A model generated the notes under the pieces. It saw only the letters and a list, made by a program, of their open reading frames with translations, made no database searches and was not told the origin of the DNA. A stretch of 64,000 nucleotides of DNA, taken from Cryptomeria japonica. Taxonomy: Eukaryota; Streptophyta; Pinopsida; Cupressales; Cupressaceae. Of the stretch, positions 23,238 to 35,461 are shown in pieces. The translations under genes were made by a program, and so were the position numbers. Each line of letters starts with the position of its first letter. Position 1 is the stretch's first letter. The DNA lies in the NCBI RefSeq assembly GCF_030272615.1, contig NC_081414.1, forward strand, positions 663,024,938 through 663,088,937, read 5' to 3'.

Positions 23238-23948
23238 AGATAGAATAGGTAGGCATTAAGGGCTGAGTAGTGAACGAATGGATCAATCATTTGAAGTCAG
23301 AGGGTTCCCTTCTTCTGGATTCAAGGGTTAAGTTATTGATGGACTTTGAAGTTGTTCAAAGTCAAATGGAAGGTATCAAAACTATTTTGTCCAAAGAAAT
23401 GGAAGACATTGAAAAGAGCATGACTCTTTGGGGAAAAATGGAAGATTTCAGGATTGATGTCCTTGTAAAAAACAAGGTAATATTGACATGAGAGAGATAA
23501 ATCTAAATTTTGTCGTTATTATCTCATAAAAATAAAATAATAAGGTCAATGATCATAGTTAGATCAAGAAAAGAAAGAATTCGATAATGAGATTGACCAG
23601 ATTTTGGCAAGGATAATTGAGATTCCTTGTTTCTTGTATGATGATGATCAAAAACTAATATCTAGTGAGAAAATCATACAAGAATTCCTTTCCCTGATTA
23701 CTCACTGGGCAGAACAAGACTTCTCACTAAATGCATTTGATAAACTACTTGAGATATAGGTTAGTTTTGAAGTTCTTGCCTCAATGTTGAAAGATGGAAG
23801 AAAGAGGTACGTGAAAGCTAGAGATTTAGTTTCTCGGGTTCATGCTATCACTAGCTCTACCATAATGTTGGATAAAGCTAAGATGGAAGTTGTGTTGGCT
23901 CAGTTTGAGGAATTCGAGAAAATTGTCGAGGAGGAGAAAGAAGAATAA
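23238..23948 (+). pseudogene. H1 accessory ORF, segment 3 (coiled-coil C terminus)
   Basis: It resumes after the solo LTR with two stops, then runs open over 23270-23491 and, after a frame change near 23490-23575, to a stop at 23948. Composition is charged and helical (for example QFEEFEKIVEEEKEE at the end), typical of a coiled coil. The stop lies within the polypurine tract, so this ORF is the last gene before the LTR, the same position as the accessory ORF in A. Confidence 0.55.
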
Positions 23949-23949
23949 A

Positions 23950-25760
23950 GTGTCCACATCGACACTATCTTTTCATGTAGTTGCATTCTTAGTTATTGCA
24001 AATTTTCTTGCAGTTGCATTTTTATTTTATGCAATAGTTGTAGTCAAGTGGGATTGTGCAATTGAATTAGTCAACTGTGCCCACCTTTTTCTCAACTTTT
24101 TTTCCTATATAAGGAGGACCTCATTTGTAAATATATATCTTTTATTATGCTAAGCAAGACTATGCCGAATTTTTTCCTCAACAAAGACTTTGAGATTTTT
24201 TATGTAAAGATTGATTCAAGGAAATAAAAATAACCATTGGGACTCATAAAATTTAAGTCAATTTTAGAGGCCCAATTCAAAATTTTGTTATTGCACTTTC
24301 AAATGACCACCTAATCTCATTTAGATGGCCTAGTTTGAAGAAAGGTAAAATGAAGCCACTTGATTATCAAAGGGTAAGGCTTGGGAAATGTGTCATGTAC
24401 CTTTCATTTGGCCTATGAAGTGTTTTTCAACTTTCAGAATTCAATTTGGATCAATTTATCAAGTACCCATTTCAAGGGGTGAGCTGAAAGTCCATCATAG
24501 GTGCAAATGCAAATTTTATTAAGTGACCTACTTTGAGGCCTTGCATATTTTGCCCAGTTGGTCATCATGTTGAAATTCAAAGTGCACTGAATTCTATGCA
24601 TATAGGTGAGTCCACATTCCAAGTTTCAGGTCTTTGTGAATCCATTTGATGGGTTTTCCAAGATGATTTCTTGAGCCACTTTATTTAATTTTTTGCACTT
24701 TCATTGCTACATCAGTTTAAGTGGCTATTTTCATAGCACACTATTTGTATCCTATCAGCTTCCTGGTCGAACTGAGCATTCTAAGGTCTTATTTGTACTT
24801 CAAGGTATCTATGCCTCAGATTTGGGGGTCTACAGAGATCATTTGACATTTTTAAGAAAGGCACTTTGAGTTCCCTGCGCATTGGTTTTATTAGGTTCAC
24901 AGTGTTGACAGAGCCATTTGGTCATCTTTGACCATTAATATTTCTTCACTTGGGATTTGTCTTGAGAAACGGCTTGGCAGAGTGAATGTTTGTATATTAG
25001 ACAGTACACTTTTCAGTTTGCGAAGTCCAGAAAGGTGTTTTGACCAGCTTGACAATTACATCTTTGGGATTAAATGCGAAAATGTGGCGCAAGCGCCTGA
25101 AAGTTGCAAAACTTCGTTTAATGATCAGAAAATGGTGTCGATCGATTCCAAAGGCATGTTCAAGGTTCCTGAGGCATTTTGAATGTTATTTGCATGAAAA
25201 TGAAAACAAATTTAGTTGGACCCACATTGGGGCCTGACCTAGCTCATGCCCGTGCATTAATTTTATGGTGTTTGGCAGAAACAATGGTAAATTGGAGTGT
25301 GAACTATGAAACTGTGTGATTGAGGAACATGTCTGCATCTAAACTTTTATCATTGAGTCAAGGGACAATTAGGCTTTCAAATAGAAATACCTCTACATGT
25401 GCCCCAAATGGAATGTTACCTTTTCTTGCAATCTCCCAAACAAGGAATGAATATCCCCACATTTTCTTTGCCAATGCCAACCATCTGATGTATACCAGAC
25501 AATAATTCATTTAGCAAATGCAAGTATGAGGTGTAAACCCAAGTTTTACGACCTTACCAGCATCTTCCTTCCTACCACGTGATGGCTAGAAAAGCTTCAG
25601 GATTTTAATAAAATGCAGCAGTAGGAGTAAAGTGTGGTGCTTAATGGAGGAGAGGTAGATTCGAAATGAAACAAATGCAATTTGCAATCAAAGCCCTCCC
25701 TGCACCATGGAATGGGCATCTAAAATTTCAAACAAAATAAAGGCAAATGCAATTGGTATG
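23950..25760 (+). repeat. Probable long LTR of the H family, part 1
   Basis: It starts TGTCCACATCG right after a purine-rich tract (GAGGAGGAGAAAGAAGAA, about 23929-23946). A TATATAA box sits at 24106-24112. No gene is visible; short ORFs lack family features. The stretch is cut by L at 25761 and appears to continue at 35462. There is no second copy in the window, so the assignment rests on the polypurine tract at its start and the PBS after its presumed end (38594). Confidence 0.45.
24106..24112 (+). promoter_or_regulatory. TATA box near the start of the H-type LTR
   Basis: TATATAA in the context TTCCTATATAAGGAGG, about 155 bases into the presumed LTR. Confidence 0.45.
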
Positions 25761-27146
25761 TGTCGTCTGTGAAATTCATCTTTGAAAATATCAATTAGAA
25801 ACAAAGGGAAATCATGAATCCCTATCTAATGAAAGAATTCTAACAAACTAACAATGAAATAACATAATAGAAAGAAATAGGAATTTCAAATCAAATCAAT
25901 CAAAAACTCCCTATTCCAAGATCGCATATAACTTCCATTGCTCTTCTCTTCTCTATGGTATGATGGCTCTCAGATATTGCACTGGTAACTTGCAAGTGAG
26001 ACAAAGATTTGAAGTTCATCATTCTTGAAAATGGAGATTGGATGCTCAATTTATAGATTTTTGGAGAAGATTGATTGAAAGGTGGAACAGATTGATCAAG
26101 AGGTGGAACTCGGGTGAGCTCACATGAAATTTGATAGTTGAACTGCTGATTGTAGGAGTGAAACTCAATAGATTGAATAGATTAATTGAGTCAACTGATT
26201 GAGAAAAAGATGACTGGGGGAAGAAAAAGAATGGTTGGAGGAAATAAAGAAGATGACAAAGAAAGCTTAATTTAGAATAAGCTAACTAAAAGATGGAAAT
26301 AGAGATTGGAGAGATAAATGATTTAATTAATTAATTGATTGAATTAAGTAATTTAGCATGTGCTTACATTTGAACTTAGATTTTCAATTTAATCTTTGAA
26401 TGAGATATTTATTCAAATAATTGAATTCATTTAATTCAATTTAGTATTTGAATATATTTAGAACTTGACTTTGATTTTCAATTTGATTTTTGAAATCATG
26501 CACATGTATTTGAAATTAGAAGAAATAATGAAATTAAATGAAATTAGAATTTGGGGATTTGGAAATGGAAAAATTAATTCATTAGTTAAATAATTTAAAG
26601 AAACTATTTAATTATTTAGAAATGGAAGAATTAATGAGATTAAAAGAAATAATTAGTTAATTAAATAATTTAAAGAAACTATTTAATTATTTAGAAAAGG
26701 AATTTAATTAAATAATAAAGACTATTTAATTTAAAGGATTAAATCATAATTAATTAAATTATAAATATTTAATTAATATCTAGAAGAGGGTTGAATGATT
26801 AGTTGATCAGAGAGATAGAAATTGAATAATTAGTAATTTATTTAAATAATAAAGATTATTTAAATTGGGGATTAGAAATCATAATTAATTATCTAGTTAA
26901 ATAATTTAAAGAAACTATTTAATTATTTAGAAATTGAATTTAATTAAATAATAAATATTTAATTAACATTAGAGAATGGTTAAAATGATTAAATGATGAA
27001 AGAATAAAAATAAAATAATTAGTAAGATGATGAGGAAATATGAAATTAGAAGAATATGATTAATTTAATTAAAGAATTAAAGAATTATTTAATCAAGTAG
27101 ACGAATAATTAGTACATGATCAATGAAACATTTTTAGGTGTCTACA
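25761..27146 (-). repeat. 3' LTR of L (1,386 bp)
   Basis: On the minus strand it begins TGTAGACACCTAAAAATG and ends CAGACGACA. The middle (26280-27100) is a mosaic of short TTTAATTAAATAATT-like segments. It aligns with 34204-35461 but is about 130 bp longer through local indels in the AT-rich part. Confidence 0.9.
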
Positions 27147-27166
27147 TTTTCCCCTCTTTGAGACAA
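27147..27166 (-). other. Polypurine tract of L
   Basis: The minus strand reads CAAAGAGGGGAAAA directly before the 3' LTR; it would prime plus-strand synthesis. Confidence 0.8.
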
Positions 27167-29600
27167 TGTTGGAACAATATTGTTTAAAAGAAAATTAAAA
27201 AAAATTGCCCCAGTATGCTCCGATGATACTTAGGGTGTAATGCCCCCTCGAGAGATTGTTTGTGCACTAAAGACATGAATGATCTCTCGAAAAAAAGAAG
27301 AATGTGAGATGAAAGATAGAAGAATGGTTAGTTGATTAGAGATAGAGATAGGTGATGTGAAGATGATATTAAGATAGAATACGAGAGAATGAACCTTAGA
27401 ATGAAATAGATTGATGTTAGATGATAGAATATGATTTAGAAAGAGATGATGAGAAAAGAATCAACAAACTAGCAATAAATAGATGAGATGAGAAAGAAAT
27501 TGAATGAATCATGAACCCATGTCACATATTTTATTGCGTCAATATATATTCATCACTGAGCCTTATTATTGAACAATGAAGCTTAGCACATCAAGGTATA
27601 AGAAACCAAGATGCAAAGATATCTCATTGTAGAAACAAACACTTAGCAGAAAAGGAGTGAACCCTCCATTCTAGTAATTATGCTAGGGGTCAAGGTATGC
27701 GTGGCATCCAATAGCTAGAAGCTCTTATCACAGACACCCACTAGAGCAATTTCCCTAGAATTTCATCAGTTCACACCACAAACAACAAACAAAGAAAAAG
27801 ATAATGCCCATCCTAGCTCCTCTAGTCACTTGTGGACATCCTTGAGTAGCATAGGAACAATATCTATCGCCAAATGATAAAAGATAAACACTGACCCAAA
27901 CAAAATTCAGCAGCTATACTGACCTTGTGCCTTTGTTCTCAGTTGCTTGATGTGATGGTTGATAATGTTTGATCTCAGAAAGTTGTGGACCCCGTTTAAG
28001 ACTGACCTATCTGATTTTGAGTGTATCCTCTTCTATTTAAGACAAGATAATGATCACTTTGATATGGATATGATACAATTGATAAGACAATTTGATCAGT
28101 TGATTGCAGATGTTTTACTGGATAGTCATATCCTTTGTTAACTTTGTGTGAAGTGTTTGTTGGATATCTGCTAGGGTATTTGTTTCTCACAAGACATTTT
28201 ATTGCAAGTTTTTTGATTGATTGATTGATTTTCGATTTTTAGTTCTTTTCCAAGAGCTTTTTCGATGTTTTTGGATTATGTAGATCGATATTTGGATATT
28301 TTTGACTGATTTTTTTACGACATTTTGCAGATGTTTTTTATTTTGGAAGGATTGTTTTGCAGATTTTTTTGGTTGATTTTTTCAGGACTATATATGGATG
28401 TTTTTGGTATTTTTATGGTTTTCACTATTTCTGGATTTTAAGTTTTTCAATGTTTTTTTGATTTTTTCAGTTATGCCCCGAGTGTGCAGACCTGTATGAC
28501 ATGATGATCTAGAGAATGTATGTGTAAACAATGAATTTTTGACATGACCTATGTGAATGCAATGATGAAGATGCATTTCCTATTTGAACAAGGTTGACTG
28601 TGTTTGTTTTAGCATTTGTAATACACCAATTGAAATAGAGGTGCAAAACATTTCATAGATAAGTGGTCAATCGATCTCTAAGGTCCCTGAGAACATTCAA
28701 ATCAACACACTTAGTGACTAGGATTTACAAATGGAGACACGAAAAAACTTCCCCACTGGTTCTTGAAACTTTGGTCTTCTTTTGCCCATGTGTGTGCGAA
28801 TGAGTTAATTCCTGCTCTTGTGTTCACTAAAGATCCTTAGCATCCTATATGACTATCTACATGGATTATTCTAACTTCAAAAGAATCCCAAATAGAGCCT
28901 CACTGCCAACAAGCCTTGAGAGCTCCGACAAGGTTATAGACTGTAATTGCTCAAATATTTCTCCATTGCCAGTAGGCATTCATAGCCCTGATGGAGTTAC
29001 TTGCATGTTCCCATAATCAATATTTTTGGCGCACTCGTATGCATGATATTTCTATTATATATCATTGATCTATTGCCTTGAGATGAATTTGGAATAACAT
29101 TTTTTCTTTTATTATTCTCTTGCCTTGACTTGTAAGTAATGAAACCTACTTGGGTGTGACAATTACAGCGGCGCTGAAGCAGAATTTTAGATTTTTCACT
29201 AGTCATATGATCAACTAGGTGTTTAGAATGAATTAGAGATTTATTGTGTTTGAGATATAGCAATTGATAGATTTTGGGTTAACAAGTCTCAAATAGTGAA
29301 ATCATTACCCAACCATGAGTAAAGCATCATCATAAGGTAATATTGTGAATGAATGATCTTAGGACCTCATAGACTTCGTGTCTAAATATCTAAGAAAGGA
29401 GATGACCCTTGCTTCTCTTGAATGCAAACGAATGATAAAATTGAACGATTGTCTTGTTTTATTCATGCTGCTATATGCTAATCCAGAAAATTTTGCAAAT
29501 GTGACTTTTAAATATGATGGTGCTTGGAAAGAAACTGTATGCAATGCAGTGCTTTGAATAAAATGATATGCAATGTAGAAAGTAAAACCTAAACTAAACC
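27167..29600 (-). other. Interior of L without a recognisable gene
   Basis: AT-rich sequence with T-rich low complexity near 28195-28470 (TTGATTGATTGATTGATT-like). Only short frames of 60-90 codons occur, none with motifs. I see nothing functional. Confidence 0.5.
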
Positions 29601-29605
29601 AACCT

Positions 29606-30106
29606 TTAGGTATAATATTTGTGTAGGTAGTTCATTGGCCTTTGTTTGAAAAGTCGGATAAAGATGTATTTTCCAATAGGATATAAGGACTCAGCTAAGT
29701 GTACATGTTCAACATATCCAAGGTTGATTTTATTAGTTTTTGGATTTTGTGGATCATCAGAGGGAAATCGAGCTCTAGAACCCATGAATTTAGCTATAGC
29801 CTTATTATTTTCAAAAAAATTCAACCATGGTAGATTCTCTTGCCCCTAGTCTATCAAGTGTGGGTGTATGAGACAAATTGATTTTGGTTTCAAAGTTATG
29901 ACATGAGCAGGTGTTATGCCTATTTTTATTGATGCCCTCGAAGAGTATGATGAAGCCAACCAAGTGTCTATCTCATTAGTTGGTGTTATGCTTGTGCATG
30001 AAGAGGATGTTGAAACAATTTGGGTGTTGATTTCATTAGTTGGTGTTATGCTTGTTTTTGTCACTACATTAGCATTTGATGATGGCACACATACAATTGT
30101 TGACAA
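29606..30106 (-). pseudogene. Short unrecognised reading frames downstream of the N/Q-rich ORF
   Basis: Two adjacent frames: 30106-29846 (86 codons, Ser/Thr-rich, with SITPTNEIDT-like units repeated about 30 residues apart) and 29824-29606 (72 codons). The unit SITPTNEI occurs twice in the protein and as a 75-bp DNA duplication near 29960-30060. They may be the broken C-terminal part of the L protein. No family recognised. Confidence 0.3.
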
Positions 30107-31576
30107 GTTTCTCTGTATAGTATGATATGGATTGGTGATTTCATTGATAAGGGATTCATGAACAACTTGTGTAGAGGGATTGGGATCACTAGGAGAAATG
30201 GTAAGTTTGTTTGAGAGGGAATATTGTGAAGAACATGGAGGATTATGACATGGAGATGAAGGGATAGAGGGATCTTGTTTAGGACATAAGGTAAAGGTAT
30301 GATTTGATCTTGGTTTGTAAAGGGATTATTAGGGAGGATGGAAGGGATGTCTTGATCTTTCATAGGAGGTGGATGTTGAATGGGACTTGAAAGGACTCTT
30401 TGTTCTTGAGATGGAAGGGTTTGATTATGAATGGAATAGAAGAGTGAGGGGATCATCATAAGATTCTTGGTCAGTGGGATCTTGATCAAAAACTTGGTAA
30501 GATGAAAGTGGTTGTTCTTGATCTTTATTTGTTTTAGTACTCATTTCTTTCGATTTTGGATCATCCTCTTGACATGGGGAAGGAGTTTGGAAATTAATGG
30601 GAGATTCTTGGAATGTTTCAACATATTGGTTTGATGAAGAAGGGTTTTGAATGAGATTCTCTAAATCATGACTTGGATTAGATTGGATTTGTACGATGGA
30701 TAACAATTGGGAGGTTGTGTTATTAGATAGAGATGGCATGGATTGGTCTTGTGTGACTTCAGGGGATGATGAAATGGTGGATAGATATGGTTGATTTAGG
30801 ATTTGGTTGAAATTGATTTGATTTTGGTTGAAAGGAGTATGATTTTGGGTGAAAGATGTTTGATTTTGGATGATTGAATTTTGATTTGGACTTTGGTTGA
30901 AAGGGGTTTGATTTTGGTTGAAAGAGGTTTGATTTTGGTTGAATGAATTTTGATTTGGACATCGGTTAAAATGGGTTTGATTTTGGTTGAAAGAGGTTTG
31001 AATATGGTTGAATGAATTTTGACTTGGACTTTGGTTGAATGGGGTTTGATTTTGGTTGAAAGAGGTTTGAATGTTAGGTTGATATGAATTTTTATTTGGA
31101 CATCGGTTGAATAGGGTTTGATTTTGGTTGGAAGGGGTTTGAATGTTGGGTTGGTGTGAATTTTGATTTTGACTTTGGTTGAATAGGGTTTGATTTTGGT
31201 TGAAAAGGGTTTGAATGTTGGGTTGGTGTGAATTTTGATATGATTGATATAGTGGGTTGAAAGAACAAGAAGGTTTACATGACTCTAATGTTGGTTGAAC
31301 TAAGGTAGGAACGATTTTGTTGAAGAGTGAAGGTTGGAATGTTTGAATGGTCTCAACAGAAGAAGAAGGTTGCCCTGATATTGATTCCCTTATGGTCATT
31401 ACTTCTCTCATCATATTTTCTAACCAGCCCCTATGGTTGTCAGGACTAGTCATGTCTATCACTTTTTGTTGCAAAGTATTGATTTGTTGAGCTAAAGTTT
31501 TCATGGATGGCGATGGGATAGGAATGAAAGGGATGAATCCCCCACCTTCCCTAAAAAATGTATAATTCCAATCCAT
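30064..31576 (-). CDS. N/Q-rich repeat protein of element L
   Basis: ATG at 31576 opens 383 codons without a stop (to 30425); an overlapping frame starting at 30489 extends to 30064 and may be its continuation after a frameshift. Residues ~1-75 hold a short hydrophobic start and a predicted helical segment (QQINTLQQKVIDM). Residues ~110-270 are about six tandem 22-24-residue units of the type NSHQPNIQTxFNQNQTxFN, very rich in Asn, Gln, Phe and Pro. The C-terminal part is Ser/Gln/Pro-rich. There is no zinc knuckle or protease motif. It occupies the gag position of the element, and a particle or RNA-assembly role is only a guess. It is the longest intact frame in L. Confidence 0.5.
30795..31250 (-). 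repeat. Tandem ~70-bp repeats encoding N/Q-rich units
   Basis: About six imperfect copies of a 66-72-bp unit built on the minus-strand codons for FNQNQT. Copies stay in one frame, so unit gain and loss has preserved coding. Confidence 0.7.
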
Positions 31577-31796
31577 GATATTTTCTTGTTTGGTTTGGAC
31601 CTAGGATCACAATATGTAAGATATTTTCTCCATTTCTCTGAATGTGACAATGTTTGATTGAAATTGACCAACTTGTTTGAGTTGAGGTTGAGTTTGACTG
31701 ATCCTCTAATTGTGTTTTGGACATTTGGGGTATGACTTTCTAGGATGATTATGCAAATGATGATGAACTAAGACAGACATATATGAGGTCTAGACA

Positions 31797-32046
31797 AGGA
31801 CATATATGAGGATGTAAATGAGAACTATGCAAAGACTTAGGATGATAATGAGGACGTAAGTGAGAACTATGCAAAGACTTAGGATGATAATGAGGACGTA
31901 AGTGGGACTATGCAATAGACTTGGGATGATAATGAGGACGTAAGTGGGACTATACAAAAGACTTAGGACAATAATGAGGACGTAAGTGGGACTATGCAAA
32001 AGACTTAGGACGATAATGAGGACAATAAGTGAGACTATGCAAAAGA
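31797..32046. repeat. 42-bp tandem repeat, about six copies
   Basis: The unit contains GATGATAATGAGGACGTAAG followed by GGGACTATGCAAAAGACTTAG. Adjacent copies differ by a few substitutions and 1-2-base indels. The 69-codon minus-strand frame across it is a by-product of a unit length divisible by three. Confidence 0.75.
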
Positions 32047-32049
32047 CAT

Positions 32050-33560
32050 CCTAGGGTCACAAGTATGTAAGGACTTTTTTGGTTTCAAAATGGAATTTGT
32101 TTTCTATAACTTTGTGTATATGACAAGTTTTTGGTAGTTTTCCAAATCTGAGAACAATTGTCGGGAGGTATGTATAGCTAACTAACTCAATTTTCACACA
32201 ATCTCAAAAAATTTAGAGATACGTAGGATAGGGCCTGAAATAGCCCAAAGGACTGACTCAATATTGGTCCGACACAACAATACATAAAAAAGCACAGAAT
32301 ACAATCTTAGGCTGGAAAGTGGACACCATTCAAATGAGGCCCTTACAATAAAATACCGAAACAAAATGAATAGATAGAGAGTCTGGCAGCACTGGGTCCA
32401 CTCCATGACACACACTTCTCAGGCATGCCAGTCTCTCTTACCCTGAAGATCTTATAGCCAAGGGATTCCTATATCATAGTGTAAGGTACATGAAGGGTAT
32501 CTATGGGGTACGATCCGCACACTTGGAATCACTGAATGTAGGATTTTTGGAACTAAATTGGTTCATAGTATTAGGTTTCAAGGGATCCTGATCCCACGAT
32601 GAATTCTTAGAGCAAGACACTTAAGACTTTAGTTGAGCTTATCGATGCAGGGAAGGCCCCCACATACGTTGAATTCACTCAACACTCTAGCCGCCTGACC
32701 AATATACTTATATAGCGGCTCGAAAAACCCGCTTGAGAGTACGCTAGGAGAGATGATATCCCCAACGCATCCCAATTTGAAGTACCTCTATGGGGTGATG
32801 AAATCCCCAGTCAAAGATACCGCTCACTACATAGAATAAAATAAAAATTGGATGCCGTTGTCACCTCCTTCCTTTCTCCCAAGACCTCGAAGGTAGGTGG
32901 AAAGTCAGTTAATGCAATAGTAGGTCCACCCCAAACACGATAAAAATTCTTTACCTTAAGAAAAAGAAATATGATTTAGTCTAATGCAGCATGATTTACA
33001 TTCATTTTATAGCCCAAATTTAGGTGTTAAATATGCATGTGCATGTCTATTTTAAACACCAAATCGAAATATGAAGGCATACATGTCAATTTTAACCATT
33101 TGTTGATTTTAAGCACCAAAAGACAATGTGTGAGATACATGCATGTCAATTTTAGCCCATTTTTATTTTAAGCACCAAACAATGAAGTGTGAGATTATCC
33201 ATGCATGTCTATTTTAATTGTTGTTGATTTTAAGCACCAAAAGATGAAGTGTTAGGTGATGCATGCAAAAATACTAATCTAATCCTTTCTATAAATCCGC
33301 CATAGGCTGTAAACAGGAGATTAGTAGTAAAATCAAACCAACAAAAAACAAAAACTCAAAACTTGACAGAAGTGAATGCGTGACAATACTTGTTCGATTG
33401 CATGATACTTATAGACCGAATGTGTGAACCTGACAGAACATATGCATAATTCTGATAGACTGAATGTGTGATGAAAACAGATCGATTGAGTAGCACTAAT
33501 AGGTTGATTGCATGACAAATAGGCAGACAACAAAAATTAATAACTAAAAAATGAAAGAAA
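32050..33560 (-). other. Interior of L without a recognisable gene
   Basis: No convincing frame. Between 33000 and 33260 a ~70-bp motif (TTTTAAGCACCAAA with ATGCATGTC) recurs about four times, another loose repeat. Confidence 0.5.
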
Positions 33561-33561
33561 A

Positions 33562-33871
33562 CTAAACTTGATCAAAAACCTGCGAAACCAATTGTGAGGC
33601 CCTAGCCAAATCTCTAATCATCCATTCAATATTGATTAGATAATATTTAACTTGATAAGAAAGAACTAAGGTATTATATCTATCAAAGGTCAGTTGCTCT
33701 TCTGAATCTTGTATCTTCTTTTCTACCAAGAGAACCTTTTGATAGTGTTTGGCTTCTCTTCTTTGTTGTTTCATCCTTCTTGCACCTGAAATCCGAAACT
33801 GTACTTTTCTTTCCATAAACTGTTAAAATCAAATTATGAAATAGAAGCAATTTGATCCTAGAATAACCCAA
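33562..33871 (-). CDS. Small charged helical ORF of L
   Basis: An 84-codon frame (33816-33562) rich in K, R, E and Q (for example RRMKQQRREAKHYQKVLLVEKK) reads as a coiled coil. An overlapping frame to 33871 may be its start after a frame change. It lies 330 bp downstream of the PBS, the first frame of the element, so it may be a residue of gag. Not recognised; chance is possible. Confidence 0.3.
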
Positions 33872-34180
33872 TTTTAGATAGAATTAGATAGATGAAATGA
33901 TAGACGGAAGAAAAAATTAGACAACAATTCTCCTTGCGAATGCATGATCTGGATAGGGCGATTGTGTGATCTGGATAGGGCGATTGCGTAACCCTGTCAG
34001 AGCGAATGCGTGACCCCGAAGGTTCGAATGTGTAGTGTTGTTTATGCGATTAAGTGATGATGTAAGCATGTTTGCATGATGAAAAATCTTGTCTCAAAAT
34101 TCATGCAACCTGCAAAAAAATGAAAAATCCATACAATCTGCAAAAGTCACACAAAAAAGAAACAAAGTTAATTAGCTGTT

Positions 34181-34200
34181 GATTCACGTCAAGTTCACCA
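34181..34200 (-). other. Primer binding site of L
   Basis: The minus strand reads TGGTGAACTTGACGTGAATC, three bases after the LTR end. It differs at two positions from the G site at 47891-47910. I do not assign the tRNA. Confidence 0.7.
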
Positions 34201-34203
34201 GAA

Positions 34204-35461
34204 TGTCATCTGTAAAATTAATCTTTAAAAATATCAATTAGAAACAAAGGGAAATCACAAATCCCTATCTAATCAAAGAATTCTAACAAACTAACAATGA
34301 AATAACACAATAGCAAGAAATAGGAGTTATAAATCAAATCAATCAAAAACTCCCTATTCCAAGATCACATATAGCTTCCATTTCTCTTCTCTTCTCTATG
34401 GTATGATGGCTCTTAGATATTGCGTTGGTAACTTGCAAGTGACACAAAGATTCGAAGTTCGTCATTCTTGAAAATGGAGATTGGATGCTCAATTTATAGA
34501 TTTTTGGAGAAGATTTATTGAAAGGTGGAACAGATTGATCAAGAGGTGGAACTCAGGTGAGCTCACATGAAAATTGATAGTTGAACTATTGATTGTAGGA
34601 GTGAAACTCAATGGATTGAATAGATTAAGTGAGTCAACTGATTGAGAAAAAACTGACTGGGGGAAGAAAAAGAATGATTGGAGGAAATAAAGAAGATGAC
34701 AAAGAAAGTTTAATTTAGAAAAAGCTAACTAAAAGATGGAAATAGAGATTGGAGAGATAAATGATTTAATTAATTAATTTAGCATGTGCTTGCATTTTAA
34801 CTTAGATTTTCAATTTAATCTTTGCATGAGATATTTATTCAAATAATTGAATTCATTTAATTCAATTTAGTATTTGAATATATTTAGAACTTGACTTTGG
34901 TTTTCAATTTGATTTTTGAAATCATGCACATGTATTTGAAATTAGAATTTGGGGATTTGAAAATGAAAGAATTAATTAGTTAATTAAATAATTTAAAGAA
35001 ACTATTTAATTATTTAGAAATGGAATTTAATTAAATAATAAAGACTATTTAATTTAAAGGATTAAATCATAATTAATTAAATAATAAATATTTCATTAAT
35101 ATTTAGATGAGGGTTGAATGATTAGTTGATTAGAGAGATAGAAATTGAATAATTAGTAATTTATTTAAATAATAAAGATTATTTAAATTGGGGATTAAAA
35201 AATAGAATTAATTATCTAATTAAATAATTTAAAGAAACTATTTAATTATTTAGAAATTGAATTTAATTAAATAATAAATATTTAATTAACATTAGAAAAT
35301 GGTTAAAATGATTAAATGGTGAAAGAATAAAAATAGAATAATTAGTAAGATGATGAGGAAATATGAAATTAGAAGAGTAAGATTAATTTAATTAAATAAT
35401 TATTTAATCAAGTTGATGAATAATTAGTACATGATCAATGAAACATTTTTAGGTGTCTACA
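34204..35461 (-). repeat. 5' LTR of L (1,258 bp)
   Basis: Same termini and order as 25761-27146; it ends (plus strand) TTTTTAGGTGTCTACA, followed by the target duplication GTATG. Confidence 0.9.

Larger units (their letters stand above)
25761..35461 (-). mobile_element. Element L: 9.7-kb LTR element without pol (LARD-like), minus strand
   Basis: LTRs are 25761-27146 and 34204-35461. The target duplication GTATG is perfect (25756-25760 and 35462-35466). On the minus strand the PBS follows the right LTR and a polypurine tract precedes the left LTR. The 7-kb interior holds an N/Q-rich repeat ORF, a short coiled-coil ORF and two tandem-repeat tracts, but no RT, integrase or protease that I can recognise. 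Its PBS matches that of G at 18 of 20 bases, so a G-type gypsy element is the likely helper. Confidence 0.88.

Noticed and set aside
24137-25760. Host gene between H1 and L
   Set aside because: Only 60-84-codon frames without motifs; the position fits an LTR.
26280-27100. Short AT repeats resembling a CRISPR or satellite array
   Set aside because: TTTAATTAAATAATT segments are irregular in length and spacing, occur in both L LTRs and have no distinct spacers.
31790-31999. Hydrophobic 14-residue repeat protein (membrane-like)
   Set aside because: It is produced by a 42-bp DNA repeat with no other coding evidence; the repeat also contains indels that break the frame.
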